Part shown: positions 34,315 to 44,902 of the stretch, piece by piece
Position numbering within the stretch: position 1 is the stretch's first letter
Layout: each line of letters opens with the position of its first letter
NCBI RefSeq assembly: GCF_001625215.2
Contig: NC_030385.2
Span: 35,055,598-35,119,597 of the forward strand
Source: Daucus carota subsp. sativus
Taxonomy: Eukaryota > Streptophyta > Magnoliopsida > Apiales > Apiaceae
Length of the DNA stretch: 64,000 nt
Direction: 5' to 3'
Translations under genes and position numbers: made by a program
The notes under the pieces: generated by a model
What the model was told of the DNA's origin: nothing
Database searches by the model: none
The model's input: the letters and a program-made list of their open reading frames with translations, nothing else

Positions 34315-35786
34315 GTTCCCTGACAACTGATTGTCAGGGAACATTTACACAACACATTGTGTCCCAGCCGTTGGATCGACGATCCAACGGCTGGGACAAA
34401 AGGAAAACTTTTTAAGTATCCGCGGTAAATAACCGCGGACACTAGGTCTTTCCGCTTGTTTCTTACGCGGACACACAGGGCTATCCGAATAACAGCGGAC
34501 AACACAGACATATGTATTAGCTGTCAAAACCCTAACCCCAGGTCTCTCCATCTCTAAAAAAATGAAATTATACTCTCCTTTTTAAATTTATGGATTTAGA
34601 TGATTATTATGATTAAACTAATTTTGTTTTGAATAAATAACAATTAACATTATTTTATATTATATGTTTAGAATTTTTTGTTTATATATTTTTAATAGTT
34701 AGTAGATTATTATTAAAATTATCATTATTACCTATACATTCTTATGTTAGTATTTTATTATAAATTTAATTATTTTCTTAAAATTTTTTTAATTGATTAA
34801 CTAATTTTTTTGTCAATAGTTAATATATAATTTTTATTCTTATCACATATTATATATTATAAGTATTATTTATTTTTTGTGTTATATAAAATATATTTAA
34901 ATTTAATTTATTTAACAAAAATATATTGTTAAAATATATTATATTGTTTCTCTCTTTTACTTTAACAAGGTTGTGTAATGTTGTAAAGAACTTCGTGGTT
35001 AGGGTGATATTTATGTACTTAAAGTGAATATATAATAAATATTATTCTCTTTTATGTGATATATATAACACATCAATATTATTCTCTGTAATATATATAA
35101 ATATTATTCTCTTTTATGGAGTATATATACCACATAAATATTATTCTCTTTTAAATTAATTTAAAACTTAAAACAAGAAAAACGTTTAAAAAAATACATT
35201 GTTTAAGTAGCATTTTATATTTTTGTTAAATAAATTAAATTTAAATATATTTTATATAACACAAAAAATAAATAATACTTATATTATATAATATGTGATA
35301 AGAATAAAAATTATATATTAACTATTGACAAAAAAAATTAGTTAATCAATTAAAAAAACTTTAAAAAAATAATTAAATTTATAATAAAATACTAACATAA
35401 GAATGTATAGGTAATAATGATAATTTTAGTAATAATCTACTAACTATTAAAAATATATAAACAAAAAATTCTAAACATATAATATAAAATAAAATTAATT
35501 GTTATTTATTCAAAACAAAATTAGTTTAATCATAATAATCATCTAAATCCATAAATTTAAAAAGGAGAGTATAATTTCATTTTTTTTGAGATGGAGAGAC
35601 CTGAGGTTAGGGTTTTGACAGCTAATACATATGTCGTCCGCTGTTATTAACCGCTGATAACTCTGTGTGTCCGTGTAAGAAACAAGCGGAAAGACCTGTC
35701 CGCGGTTATTTACCGCGGATACTTAAAAAGTTTTCCTTTTGTCCCAGCCGTTGGATCACACTGTGTAAATGTTCTTGTCAGGGAAC
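34315..35786. mobile_element. Foldback element with very long inverted arms
   Basis: Arms of about 0.57-0.61 kb (34315 to about 34925 and about 35215 to 35786) are inverted copies of each other at high identity. Examples are GTTCCCTGACAA at the left against TTGTCAGGGAAC at the right, and TATCCGCGGTAAATAACCG in both. The left end has an extra local palindrome (CAGCCGTTGGATC and its complement) not present at the right. The loop of about 290 bp has repeated ATATTATTCTCTTTTATG words. No transposase and no clear target duplication were found. It lies about 125 bp upstream of copy E's start codon. Confidence 0.85.
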
Positions 35787-35911
35787 AATTATAGCCAATA
35801 TGTAGCCAAAATCATTGGAGATGGTCTTATATCATCATATTTGTAGTTAGGATACAATGCGTGCAAAAACCTAAAGACAAATCGTGAATCTGTTCTCCTT
35901 GTTCCACATCT

Positions 35912-37006
35912 ATGGCCAATAATTTTGACGGCGATATACCTGAAGACATAGTTAGAGAAATACTCTTGCGGCTTCCCGTGAAACTATTGTTACAATACAC
36001 GTCGGTTTGCAAGACATGGCTATCCATAATCACAAGCCCGGATTTCGTAAGCTCTCATACTCACCGTGCCTTGATGGTTTCCTTGATAGATCCCACACTA
36101 CTCGCTATTGGAGGAGTTGATGAACTAATGTTATTTTCTCGGGCTCGGGGTAATAATAATCATTCAAATATTAACTTTGATCGCCTTGTCATGCCTCGTC
36201 TTTTTGGCATCAAGCCTTTAGTCATAAATTCTTGTAATGGCATCATCTGTGTTGCTAATTTGGCTAATCAGAATGATTTAGTCTACTTATGGAATCCGCC
36301 GATCGGGAAGTGTAGGAAACTTCCTGATCCTCCAAGGCGGCGCAGTTACAGATTTAAGATAGGATTTGGTTATGATTCGATCTCAGCTGACTACAAGGTG
36401 GTTAGGTGCGATTATGATTATAATGATGTAAGGTACTTAGAAGCCAGAGTGCATGTGTACTCCACGAATGCTGATTGTTGGAGAGAAATTAGGCCTACTA
36501 TATGTCTAGAGTTTCGGGGATTATGGGGGGCTAGTATTGTTGTGAATGGGGTAGTGTATTTTGAAAACTATGATGAGCTTATATCATTTGATACACACAA
36601 AGAGATTTTTGGACGAATTCCACTTCCTAGCTCTCATCGACTACACATGTCAAATGTCTTGGATTTTGAAGGCGCGGTAGCTATGGTATTTGGATATGTT
36701 GGTGATGAAGCAGGAGCTCATCTATGGACATTGGATGATGTTTCTGGCCGAGTAGCTTGGACCAAAAGATTTAGCATCGATGCTGATCTGCACTCTGGCT
36801 TATGGCTAAAATGTTATTTGGGCGGAGGACAATTTTGTGGAAGAATCTTAAACAGAGGAACTTGCGATGTGTATAACATCATGTATAACTATGAGAAGAA
36901 AGAGACTAAACTCTACAGAAATGATCTAGATGACTCCACTGTTTTAACAGGTATGATACACACAGAGACACTTGTTTCGCTTGGTGGTTTTGAACAATTG
37001 GAGTGA
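35912..37006 (+). CDS. F-box protein, FBA type (array copy E)
   Basis: Predicted SCF substrate receptor, 364 residues in one exon, starting MANNFDGDIPEDIV. The F-box is at residues 8-50. FBA motifs are NGIICV, LWNPPIGKCRKLP (differing from the AIRK/SIRK of the other copies), GFGYDSISADYKVVR, YSTNADCWREI, LISFDTHKEIFGRIP (Thr where the others have Leu) and LWTLDDVSGRVAW. The 60 bases before the start match copy B, but everything farther upstream has been replaced by the nested transposon complex. The frame is intact. Confidence 0.92.
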   Translation: MANNFDGDIPEDIVREILLRLPVKLLLQYTSVCKTWLSIITSPDFVSSHTHRALMVSLIDPTLLAIGGVDELMLFSRARGNNNHSNINFDRLVMPRLFGIKPLVINSCNGIICVANLANQNDLVYLWNPPIGKCRKLPDPPRRRSYRFKIGFGYDSISADYKVVRCDYDYNDVRYLEARVHVYSTNADCWREIRPTICLEFRGLWGASIVVNGVVYFENYDELISFDTHKEIFGRIPLPSSHRLHMSNVLDFEGAVAMVFGYVGDEAGAHLWTLDDVSGRVAWTKRFSIDADLHSGLWLKCYLGGGQFCGRILNRGTCDVYNIMYNYEKKETKLYRNDLDDSTVLTGMIHTETLVSLGGFEQLE

Positions 37007-37364
37007 GATGCCAACTAAAGACAACTTACCAACACTCTTATATCTTTTTCTGTATTGCTCTCGAATTTTACTTGTTACTCACTATGTAGCTATTTTTCAT
37101 TTTCTAGTTCCTGAATTATGCTTTCCAGTTTGATTAATCTGTCCTGTGGTGTTTGATTAATATGTCCATTGATGTTTATTACTCTGTCCTTTGTTGATAT
37201 TAATTAGTTAGTATAAACATATAAATGTTTTTAATAAGTACGTCTTGATTTAACTTGCTAGATAACAAGCATTGCAGTTTGTGTTAAAATTCAACAATAG
37301 TTTAACAGCTTAACATTTTTCTGCAATTGCGTATTTCCTGGTCACTGCAAACCTAAATCTTTCA

Positions 37365-37915
37365 TAAAACTCCTCTGCTGTAAACTTAATTTGCTTTCTT
37401 CATCCTGCTTGGTGGATGTGGCTGGTCATAGACTGCATTCCCAACCATGGCCGGGGGATGATCTAGCCAAGAACATTCATGTGTTATCCAAATCTGTTCT
37501 TCATTAGCCAACACTAGCTTGTACAGTCATCACTTCCCAGTACAAAACGTGCATCTTCCCCCCTACAACCACCGCATAGCAAGGCCAAAAGCCTCTGTGC
37601 AGGAGGTCAGGTATTTAAATCCACACATCAGTATATGGATAATACATGTCCACCGTCTGGTGACAGGCTCATATGACCACACCTGATTGGTTGCAATCTT
37701 TTCTTGTTGGCCTTCACTAAAATCATCACTATCATGGCTGCCACCAAAACATACATCTTTCCTTCCATCGACACAGCCCTAAAGTAGGAAAGACACCTAC
37801 TTTTTGAAGGAAGAACAGATATGGTGATCCACACACTATGCCGGGCAATGGACATCTGCCGGGCAATGGACATCATCAAGCTGCCACAATTTTAGGAACG
37901 AGGGACCAAGCACAT
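37365..37915 (-). pseudogene. F-box/kelch-repeat gene relic (unit E)
   Basis: Matches the unit C relic but lacks its central part around the AEMY block. The minus strand still reads FRAVSMEGKMYVLVAA and SPDGGHVL-like text with frame changes. A local duplication of GCCGGGCAATGGACATC lies near 37850-37875. It cannot encode a full kelch domain. Confidence 0.6.
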
Positions 37916-38676
37916 ATAATTGTTGGAAATTGTGGATAGAAAACATTGAGAAGTTGTTTTGAGACAAGATTTGAGTAGGCTTGTGTGTGTGTTTGCAACA
38001 AGTCGTGGTTGGGATGCGTTATTTCTTGTGAGAGTTTCCCAAGGCATTTAAGTACTCAAAACGACTAAAAAATGGACGTGTTATGATGATCCAAAGTTGC
38101 TCCCTTAGAAGTGGAAAATGAAAGTTAAAATGTTCTATTCCACATTGGAAGGAAAGAGAATTTTTCAAGGCTTTCTTGATGTATAAACATTATTAGTGTA
38201 TTTACAAAGATAGTTAAGGGATCTTTAGCATTGGAGATGCTCCAGGTATTTTTATCTTCTCACTTTTCAGTTTTTAGTTTGAAAAACTTCAAAATTTTCT
38301 TAAATTTACCTAAACCGGCTCTAAATCAACAGTCAGCCCTAAATTAAATTATCAACAGGACCAAGTGTATATTGCTCAAAAGTAATATATTCTTCTACAT
38401 AATTTCAGAGTTTTCTTTCACAGAAGCTAAAAAACATACAAATGAACTCAATCACAAGGAAGGATCTTAAAAAAACATAGCAAGAAATATAATAAAGAAG
38501 TGCAATCTCAATCTGGAATATTACATTTCACTATTACCTAAAATGGTCCTTTGATAAACATATACAGTGCAATAATGTATAATGGTAGAAACAATATATT
38601 AAGAACATCAAAAGCAGTAAATTGTATACGAAAAACCAATGCACGTCGAATACTTAGGAGCTCAAACAATGATGGC
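37916..38676. other. Spacer at the right end of the F-box array
   Basis: The first 400 bases continue the array flank (CTTGTGTGTGTGTTTGCAAC, CTAAACCGGCTCTAAATC). After that the sequence is unique, and this marks the right edge of the duplicated region. No gene is seen. Confidence 0.5.
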
Positions 38677-39365
38677 TTAGAAGATAGTGGCCGAAATTAA
38701 AGCATATGTTGTCATGGATATGTATAAGAACACTAAAGAAGTTGAGAACTTGGAAGCACTTGAGTCTGCTCCTGGTGATGGTATATTCTTTGATCCAGTT
38801 CCTGTACAGTCCAGCAATGATCTTAGTATGATGATCATAGTATTGCATATGCATGGATAAAGATGCAACATGTCAAAGATGAAATAAAGCTAATTATTAG
38901 TGAATTTGCAGATAACCTGATGTTCCTGATGGCGTGTCAGTGGGAGAAGCAGCTGTGAAGTTTCACAAGACATTTCAGTAAGGTTATTGAAAGAAGACTT
39001 GTTAAAACAATGGAGGAAAGTGTTATAGATCTATCTTAATTCTTACCTATACAATGGCTAATTGGAGGAGTTTCGACCTTGCAAGCACTGGGAAGGGCCA
39101 AAGCCTGAGTCTGATTCAGGTTGATTCCGAGAGATGAACTGCCACCATTGATTACTTGACAAAGACACTGTGGTTGTGACCGGACAACAGTAGCAAACTG
39201 AGTGCAACATCCAGAAGATGGAGTAGAGGAATTTCCTGTAACGTAGTCCAAGCATGGAGATAGACTAATGATCACAGTGCTGCAGCTAGATTGAGCCGAA
39301 GACATTGTAATTCCTGCTGCCACAATGACAATTGCCAGTAAAACGTTTATCCTTTTTGCAGCCAT
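38677..39365 (-). CDS. GPI-anchored non-specific lipid-transfer protein (LTPG type)
   Basis: Secreted lipid carrier, held at the outer face of the plasma membrane and involved in wall and cuticle lipids in this family. Three exons on the minus strand: 39365-39047, 38952-38917 and 38801-38677. All join in phase 1 and total 480 nt, giving 159 residues. Residues 1-25 are a signal peptide ending SSAQ. The eight-cysteine motif is complete with spacing C-X9-C-X14-CC-X12-CXC-X25-C-X9-C. A Ser/Pro/Thr linker follows, and the C-terminus is a hydrophobic GPI signal ([19 protein letters not shown]). A TATA-like box lies at about 39440-39445. The first exon alone would read through to a false stop after GKN. 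Confidence 0.88.
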
Positions 39366-41182
39366 TGAGAATCCTATTTTGGTTCACTTGTGTAATACTA
39401 ATGGAGTGATGGTGTTTAGAGGAGATGCTTGTCTGTACTTTTATAAACAGAAATATATGAGAGAATGAAAGGTTGGGTCACCTAATTTCTCTTTACAGTG
39501 CCAGATGTTTTCACAAGCACCTGCTTTTGTTACTTTATTAGTGTTTTTAACTTAATCAACTAAGATTATAGCATGCGTTTTTCTAGTTTGATGTCAGTTC
39601 AAAGATATGCTTGGTGTGACTAAAAGCATGGCTCTGCATATGCATAATAAGTCCGAATGCCTAATCCTATTCATATCAATTCTTTACTTCATAGACAAGG
39701 CTATGCTTTTTAGCTATGAAAGGGACATATTGTATATCATCTCATATGCTACAGTTCTGTGTTAAAGTTCCCAAAATGTTCGGAGAAGGGTTTCATATGG
39801 ATATCATGCTAACTTGATAAAACAGCCACACTCGAATCTCATGGTGGAATTGAAGTATTCAAATTTCTTGTAGTTGAACTGACCAGATGGAACAAAAAAT
39901 CACGTCTCAAAATGCTTAATCATTTGAATGTTCTGAACTGGAGTCATCTATAATAAGCGGCTTTTAGTTAAACTTCTCACTTACTAAAACCAGTTACATC
40001 TGAGATTTAGAGTATGAAATGTACTTGTTATACTGGAGGCTTATGAATTCCGCGAACATATCTTGCAGGTAAAACTGCCTTGAACATTTACAAGAAACTG
40101 CTATATTTTTCACGGACCCCGGGGTGGGGGTACTCTTCTAGCTGAAAATTGCATCAGATTTTGCTAGTGTAAAAATAGGGGGAGTTCGTTCCCTAGTCTC
40201 AATAAAATATCTTCTGCAATTCAGTTACTTAACAGAGCCAGGTACTTAAACGCTATTTTTGCGTTTAAAACAGGTACCTTTTCTCAAAACGCATCACGTT
40301 CTAAATAGAAGCAACTATTAAGTAGATCAGTAATGCTGTTATAAATTTTTTCTAAAAGATGAACAGAACCGCTATATTGCATAATCAAGCTAAGAACGAG
40401 CCGGGAACATGAATATGGCAGGATAAATAGATTCTGTTGCATACTTTCATCTTCATCAGGTACATAACTTAAATCAGTTTGTCCTCGCTCTGAATTTTCA
40501 TAAAGAATTAGTTCTTGACAACTTGCTCGTACAGGCTCTTCCCAGTTATTCCTACTAATTAGCAATATCAGTAGACAAACAATAACCAACTGTTACATAC
40601 AGAGATACATATGGGGTTTGCAAAAAAGATCTGAACTCTAGCTGCACTTTCCATTGCTCATTAGGTTTAAATTTAATACCTCCGGTGCTAGTAGCACCGT
40701 GCTACAGACTTACTGTAAAATTTGGTAGTTATAAGTGGGACTGGAGTGCTCTTTCCTTAAATTCAACCTTTTTTCGTAAATCATATTTGATGGCAGCACC
40801 ACTTTTCTGCCAATGTAGCATGAAGTTTATATTTATCTTCTTATTCTTCTTGTTTTTTTTCAGGAGGTCTATATTTGTCTATTAATTGTTATATAGCATC
40901 TGAAATCTTTGCAGAAAAGATATCCATTAATTTATTTGTAGAGATGCAATGTAGTATTATACTATGTGCTTGTAAATTCTGTTATATCATCTATAAACAG
41001 TAATACAGATTTGCAATTCATATATTTAGATGCAAAATACCCAATACATAATCATCCTAATAAGAAAAGAATATAAAAAAAAAATCGTTACAGAGGTGGA
41101 ATGGTGTAAAATACTCTGACAAATTTCTTACAAGTAAATATATGAATGACAGAACTATTATAAGGCCTGAAGAGTACAGGAC
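39366..41182. other. Intergenic between two lipid-transfer genes
   Basis: Promoter region of the left gene, then AT-rich DNA. An open frame at 40284-40589 on the minus strand has no recognised domain or start context. No repeats were resolved. Confidence 0.4.
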
Positions 41183-42192
41183 TCAAAATTTGCTGGCTGC
41201 TGAAGCACATGATGCAATGAAGAGAGCAAAAAGTACAATATGAACGGGCACTTTGATGTTTCCGCCAGCAGATGTGGTTCCATCTGTCGAGGGAACTGTT
41301 TTAGATCCTCCTCCTGCAGTTTGTAATGAGTTAGCTACTATACGGATCATGGACACGGTTTTGCAGATTAGTAATATAATATAAATATATCATATAATTC
41401 AATTAATATCTCAGTTATAAATCTTAGATTTGTTTTTACCTTGTCCATGATCATGTAGAAATTATTTATATAACTTTAACAGATTCATCATGATCATTAT
41501 ATATCTAAATTTGGCTTAAATTCCTTTGCAATTTCATAGTTCCTTTGTATTATTTATCTATGAAGCTTAGTAAGAAAATAGTTTCCAGGGAACTATTTAT
41601 GAAGCTTCTCCATGACTACCTGATGGATCGTTTGAGTCTGACGGAGTGCTCGGAGTGTCAGGTGTTTCATCAGAAGTATCAGATGGAGATCCCTCAGGTG
41701 AACTTGCTGGTGTGGCTGCTGAACTTGTTGGTGGTCCATTTGCAGCTGTTTTTTAATAAAAAAACAAATTTAATAAATATTGTCCAAGGTAGACCAACCT
41801 CTTTACAGATAAGGTTAATTTCAATAAATAAAAAATAATAATATGTGAAATTTAAAAGTAAACTTGAGCTTACTGTTGCATTGACTTAGGGGTGGAGTTT
41901 GCACATTGCAAACCCTAGGAAGAGTTAAAGCTTGAGTTTGATTAACATTTAAACCCAGAGCAGCAGCACCACCACTCAAAACTGTGCAAAGGCATTGTGG
42001 CTGTGATTGAACAACATTGCCGAGTTGTGAGCAGCAAGAAGATGACGGAGTTGATGAATTCCCCGTGATGTAGTTAAGGCACGAGGACAAGCCAAGAAGT
42101 GCACTAGTACAGCTTGACTGAGCCATGGCTCCTCCACATAACATTACTACTAGAACTAAAACTAGGCTCATTTCAATCGCTTTAGAAGCCAT
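41183..42192 (-). CDS. GPI-anchored non-specific lipid-transfer protein (LTPG type)
   Basis: Three exons on the minus strand: 42192-41874 (319 nt, the same length as exon 1 of the left neighbour), 41745-41620 and 41313-41183. They total 576 nt and 191 residues with phase-1 junctions. The signal peptide ends near GGAMAQ. The eight-cysteine spacing is identical to the left neighbour, so the two are tandem duplicates. Exon 2 is longer (126 against 36 nt) and encodes a linker rich in Ser, Thr and Pro (SPSDTSDETPDTPSTPSD). The tail KVPVHIVLFALFIASCASA is a GPI-type signal. The start at 42192 (MASKAIEM) is chosen over the longer upstream frame because it opens the signal peptide. Confidence 0.88.
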
Positions 42193-42883
42193 TGCAGAAT
42201 CTTTTTGATTTCTAAAATTCACAAAAAAAGGATGGCTTGGAGAACCTTTATGTGCAGAAGGAGAAGTATATGCTAGCTTATGGCTGTATTGTTGATTGAT
42301 GTGAAGGAAAGGGAAGGCCTTGTAGTTTAAATATGTGAAATTCACTAAACAGGACATAAATTATAGGTAAACTTGGGTGACCAACCAATTTCTTCTTCTT
42401 CTTCTTATTATTATTTATTAATACATATATTTTAGAGAGAAAAGAAGTTGTTAGAGTACTGTAGCTGTTATTAAGACTCAATATTTTTAGTTATCAAGCC
42501 AAATTTATCAGGAAAAAATCCAGGGCAACAAATAAGTGCCCACTATTTAGAAAATTACAATCTTTCTTAGTAACAACATGTTACTTGTAAAAGTTACAAA
42601 CCAATTGCAATATGCCAAACCTACCTATAACCAGAAGGTCCAGAACAGTTGAACTTCCTTGTGTTGTAGTCAAAACAATCAAGAACTGGTATGTCATATA
42701 CATAAAGTAGTTGGTTAGAAGTAGTTGAGCTCCAATAACCACTTCAAATCTCCCATTTTCCCTCCAAACCTCTAGAAACACCCACCACCCCATGCACTCT
42801 ATTAAAGACCACCATCTCATAATTTTAACTGCAAGGGCCTGGTAAATATCTCAGTTCTGCGTTGTGCCCTCACTTTCTTAGCT
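42193..42883. other. Shared promoter region of a divergent gene pair
   Basis: About 690 bp lies between the start codons of the second and third lipid-transfer genes. It includes a CTT trinucleotide run near 42392-42410 and AT-rich DNA. It probably holds both promoters. Confidence 0.5.
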
Positions 42884-43877
42884 ATGGAAACAGCCAATTC
42901 GTTTTTGCGTCTAAACTTAGTATCAGTAACTATGTTTCTCTTTTTTGTTGTTCCTGGTGATTGCCAAATTAGCACACCATGCACTATTTCAATGATAAGC
43001 AGCTTCACACCATGTATAAATTTTATCACTGGAAGCACCGGAAATGGTGCATCTTCACCATCGACAGCCTGCTGTGATTCTCTCAAGTCTCTAACGAGCA
43101 GTAGTGTAGATTGCACTTGTCTCCTAGTAACGGGAAATGTTCCCTTTCAACTGCCAATCAATCAGACATTAGCAATCACACTTCCCCGAGCATGTAATTC
43201 TGCTAGTGTCCCAATACAATGCAAAGGTAAAGACTTTGCTTAAATCATATAATTAGACCTCTGTTATTTAAGTTAGTAATGAATCATTAACACCCAATTT
43301 TAACTATAAATATACGTTGCAGCCTCGGGTGTCCCTTTACCAGCTCCAGGTATGTTACACTTTCATTACAAATCAGAACAGTGAAATTTCATAACTGGAA
43401 CACTGAGTTGAAATATCACTATCTTCTGAAACATTGCTAGGTCCTGTTCTGTTCGGGCCAACTCCGCCACCTACAACAGCTGCTTCTCCTTTCAGCCCTA
43501 CAGGTAAAAATATTCAACTAATACAGAAGTTATTAACAGTTATGTCTCCCGAATTTTGAACCTGCAACCGCCACTGCGTGTAATCAAATTTGCATTAAGC
43601 TGATTACTTGTCACAGTGTGCTAAATTAATTATTATAATTTTTTTTATATCTGTAGCTTCAAAAGCATCAGCACCAGCACCAGCAAATGCACCGGCTAAA
43701 ACGATTACTGGAATGGAACCAGCCAGTGCACCAGCCGATACAACTTCAGAGAATTTAACGCCAACTGCAACTCCAGGGATTCGGCCAGTGCTGAATCCAA
43801 CGTCCGCCTCAAATCGTCAATCTTTTTATGTTTTATCACCATTTCTCTTGCTGGCATTTCTTGGAATCTTGTCTTAA
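42884..43877 (+). CDS. GPI-anchored lipid-transfer-like protein, diverged
   Basis: Four exons: 42884-43226, 43323-43349, 43441-43503 and 43657-43877. They total 654 nt and 217 residues, and every junction is phase 1. The signal peptide ends near VPGDCQ. All eight cysteines are present but spacing differs from the two neighbours: C-X10-C-X18-CC-X12-CXC-X24-C-X8-C. The extracellular linker is long and Pro/Ala/Thr-rich (ASAPAPANAPAK), like arabinogalactan-type glycoprotein sequence. The tail FYVLSPFLLLAFLGILS is a GPI signal with no residues after it. It is transcribed away from the other two genes. A 27-nt second exon is unusually small. Confidence 0.85.
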
Positions 43878-44640
43878 TTCACTTAGTCGAGGCCTAATTA
43901 ATAAACTGTATGCAGAATATTATACATGAAAAATAGAGTATTTCTTTGCAGCATTATCTCATATGTAATGTACACTTCCATGGTCCCATGTACATAGCAC
44001 TGTATGTGTATCAGATTGTTCAAATGATAAAAGTGTTATACATAACAAAACACTAATCTGGTTAGTTTAAAAACAAAAAAAAAACACTAAAAAAGATAAA
44101 GTTCTTTGTCGTGCAATTTTTTCTGAAAAGGATTGCGATAAAATGAAATAAAACGAAATCAATCAAGAGTGTTAGATGCACAAAATTGTATAACAGAAAA
44201 TTGGCAGATAATGACATGACAATTGATGCGGTGAGTTTTAATTGGCATTGTTGATGTAAATACAAGGTCCATTCCGATTAAAACCGCACAAAATTTTATA
44301 CATAATTATGTAAACCAAACAATTTCCATCAATTAAAATCACAATTTTCTATCTTATCATTTTCCTATTACCAACTTATTATCTTATGCATAATGTAATA
44401 TCACATACTACTCCTTTTTACAGTAATTATCGTTTTGATCTGATATTTCTACGAACTTGTCTTCAATTATTTTTTTAATCTTAAAATTTTATATTTACAT
44501 TTTTATTTAGACCCGAGTGCACGAACTAAATACATAAACCGGTAAAGCAAGTACGTTTATTTCAAAAAAAATACATAAACCGGTAAAGCACAGTTATTTT
44601 ACAGCGAGGTGAAAATAATTCATCAGCGGTGAAAATTGAA
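43878..44640. other. Intergenic
   Basis: AT-rich. A short direct repeat of AAATACATAAACCGGTAAAGCA lies in two copies (near 44528 and 44570; a part of it is quoted). No gene is seen. Confidence 0.4.
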
Positions 44641-44678
44641 AGGGGAAAAAGGCCAAATAGAATCAAGACCCCAGTGAT

Positions 44679-44686
44679 AAACCCTA
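44679..44686 (+). promoter_or_regulatory. Telo-box upstream of the uL24 gene
   Basis: AAACCCTA, the telo-box common in plant ribosomal-protein promoters and 5' leaders, lies about 220 bases before the start codon. A likely 5'UTR exon ends at TTTTAG|GTACCC near 44760, with an acceptor AAATTAG at 44896, just before the ATG. Confidence 0.5.
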
Positions 44687-44902
44687 GGCTCCATCAAATC
44701 AAAGATCGAAACGAGACTTGAAGAATCTCCCAATCGCAATAGCTGCTGTTTCATTTTAGGTACCCCATTCAATTTATAACTGTATGTGTATACATGTATT
44801 CTCACACCTGTGTATTATTCAATCGAAATATATGCTTGTACTATAAATTTTTGTCGGATTGATTGTTCGAGTTTGGGTTAATTTATGTTAAATTAGGTCG
44901 AA

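Larger units (their letters stand above)
33266..35826. mobile_element. Nested Harbinger-like MITE complex (outer copy)
   Basis: It starts GAGCAACCATAAG and ends ATTGGAGATGGTC|TTA. The inner text (TTAGCCAATGCC, CCATTGTCTATAG, GGATGACTATATTTGTC) is a diverged relative of the inner copy. It contains a second MITE of the same family, a Stowaway and a foldback element. The empty site is seen before copy B near 24725-24750. The complex pushes copy E's promoter away from its original upstream DNA. Confidence 0.6.

Noticed and set aside
41821-42357. 178-residue reading of the second lipid-transfer gene
   Set aside because: It starts upstream of the signal peptide and reads into intron 1; the spliced 191-residue model has a proper GPI tail.
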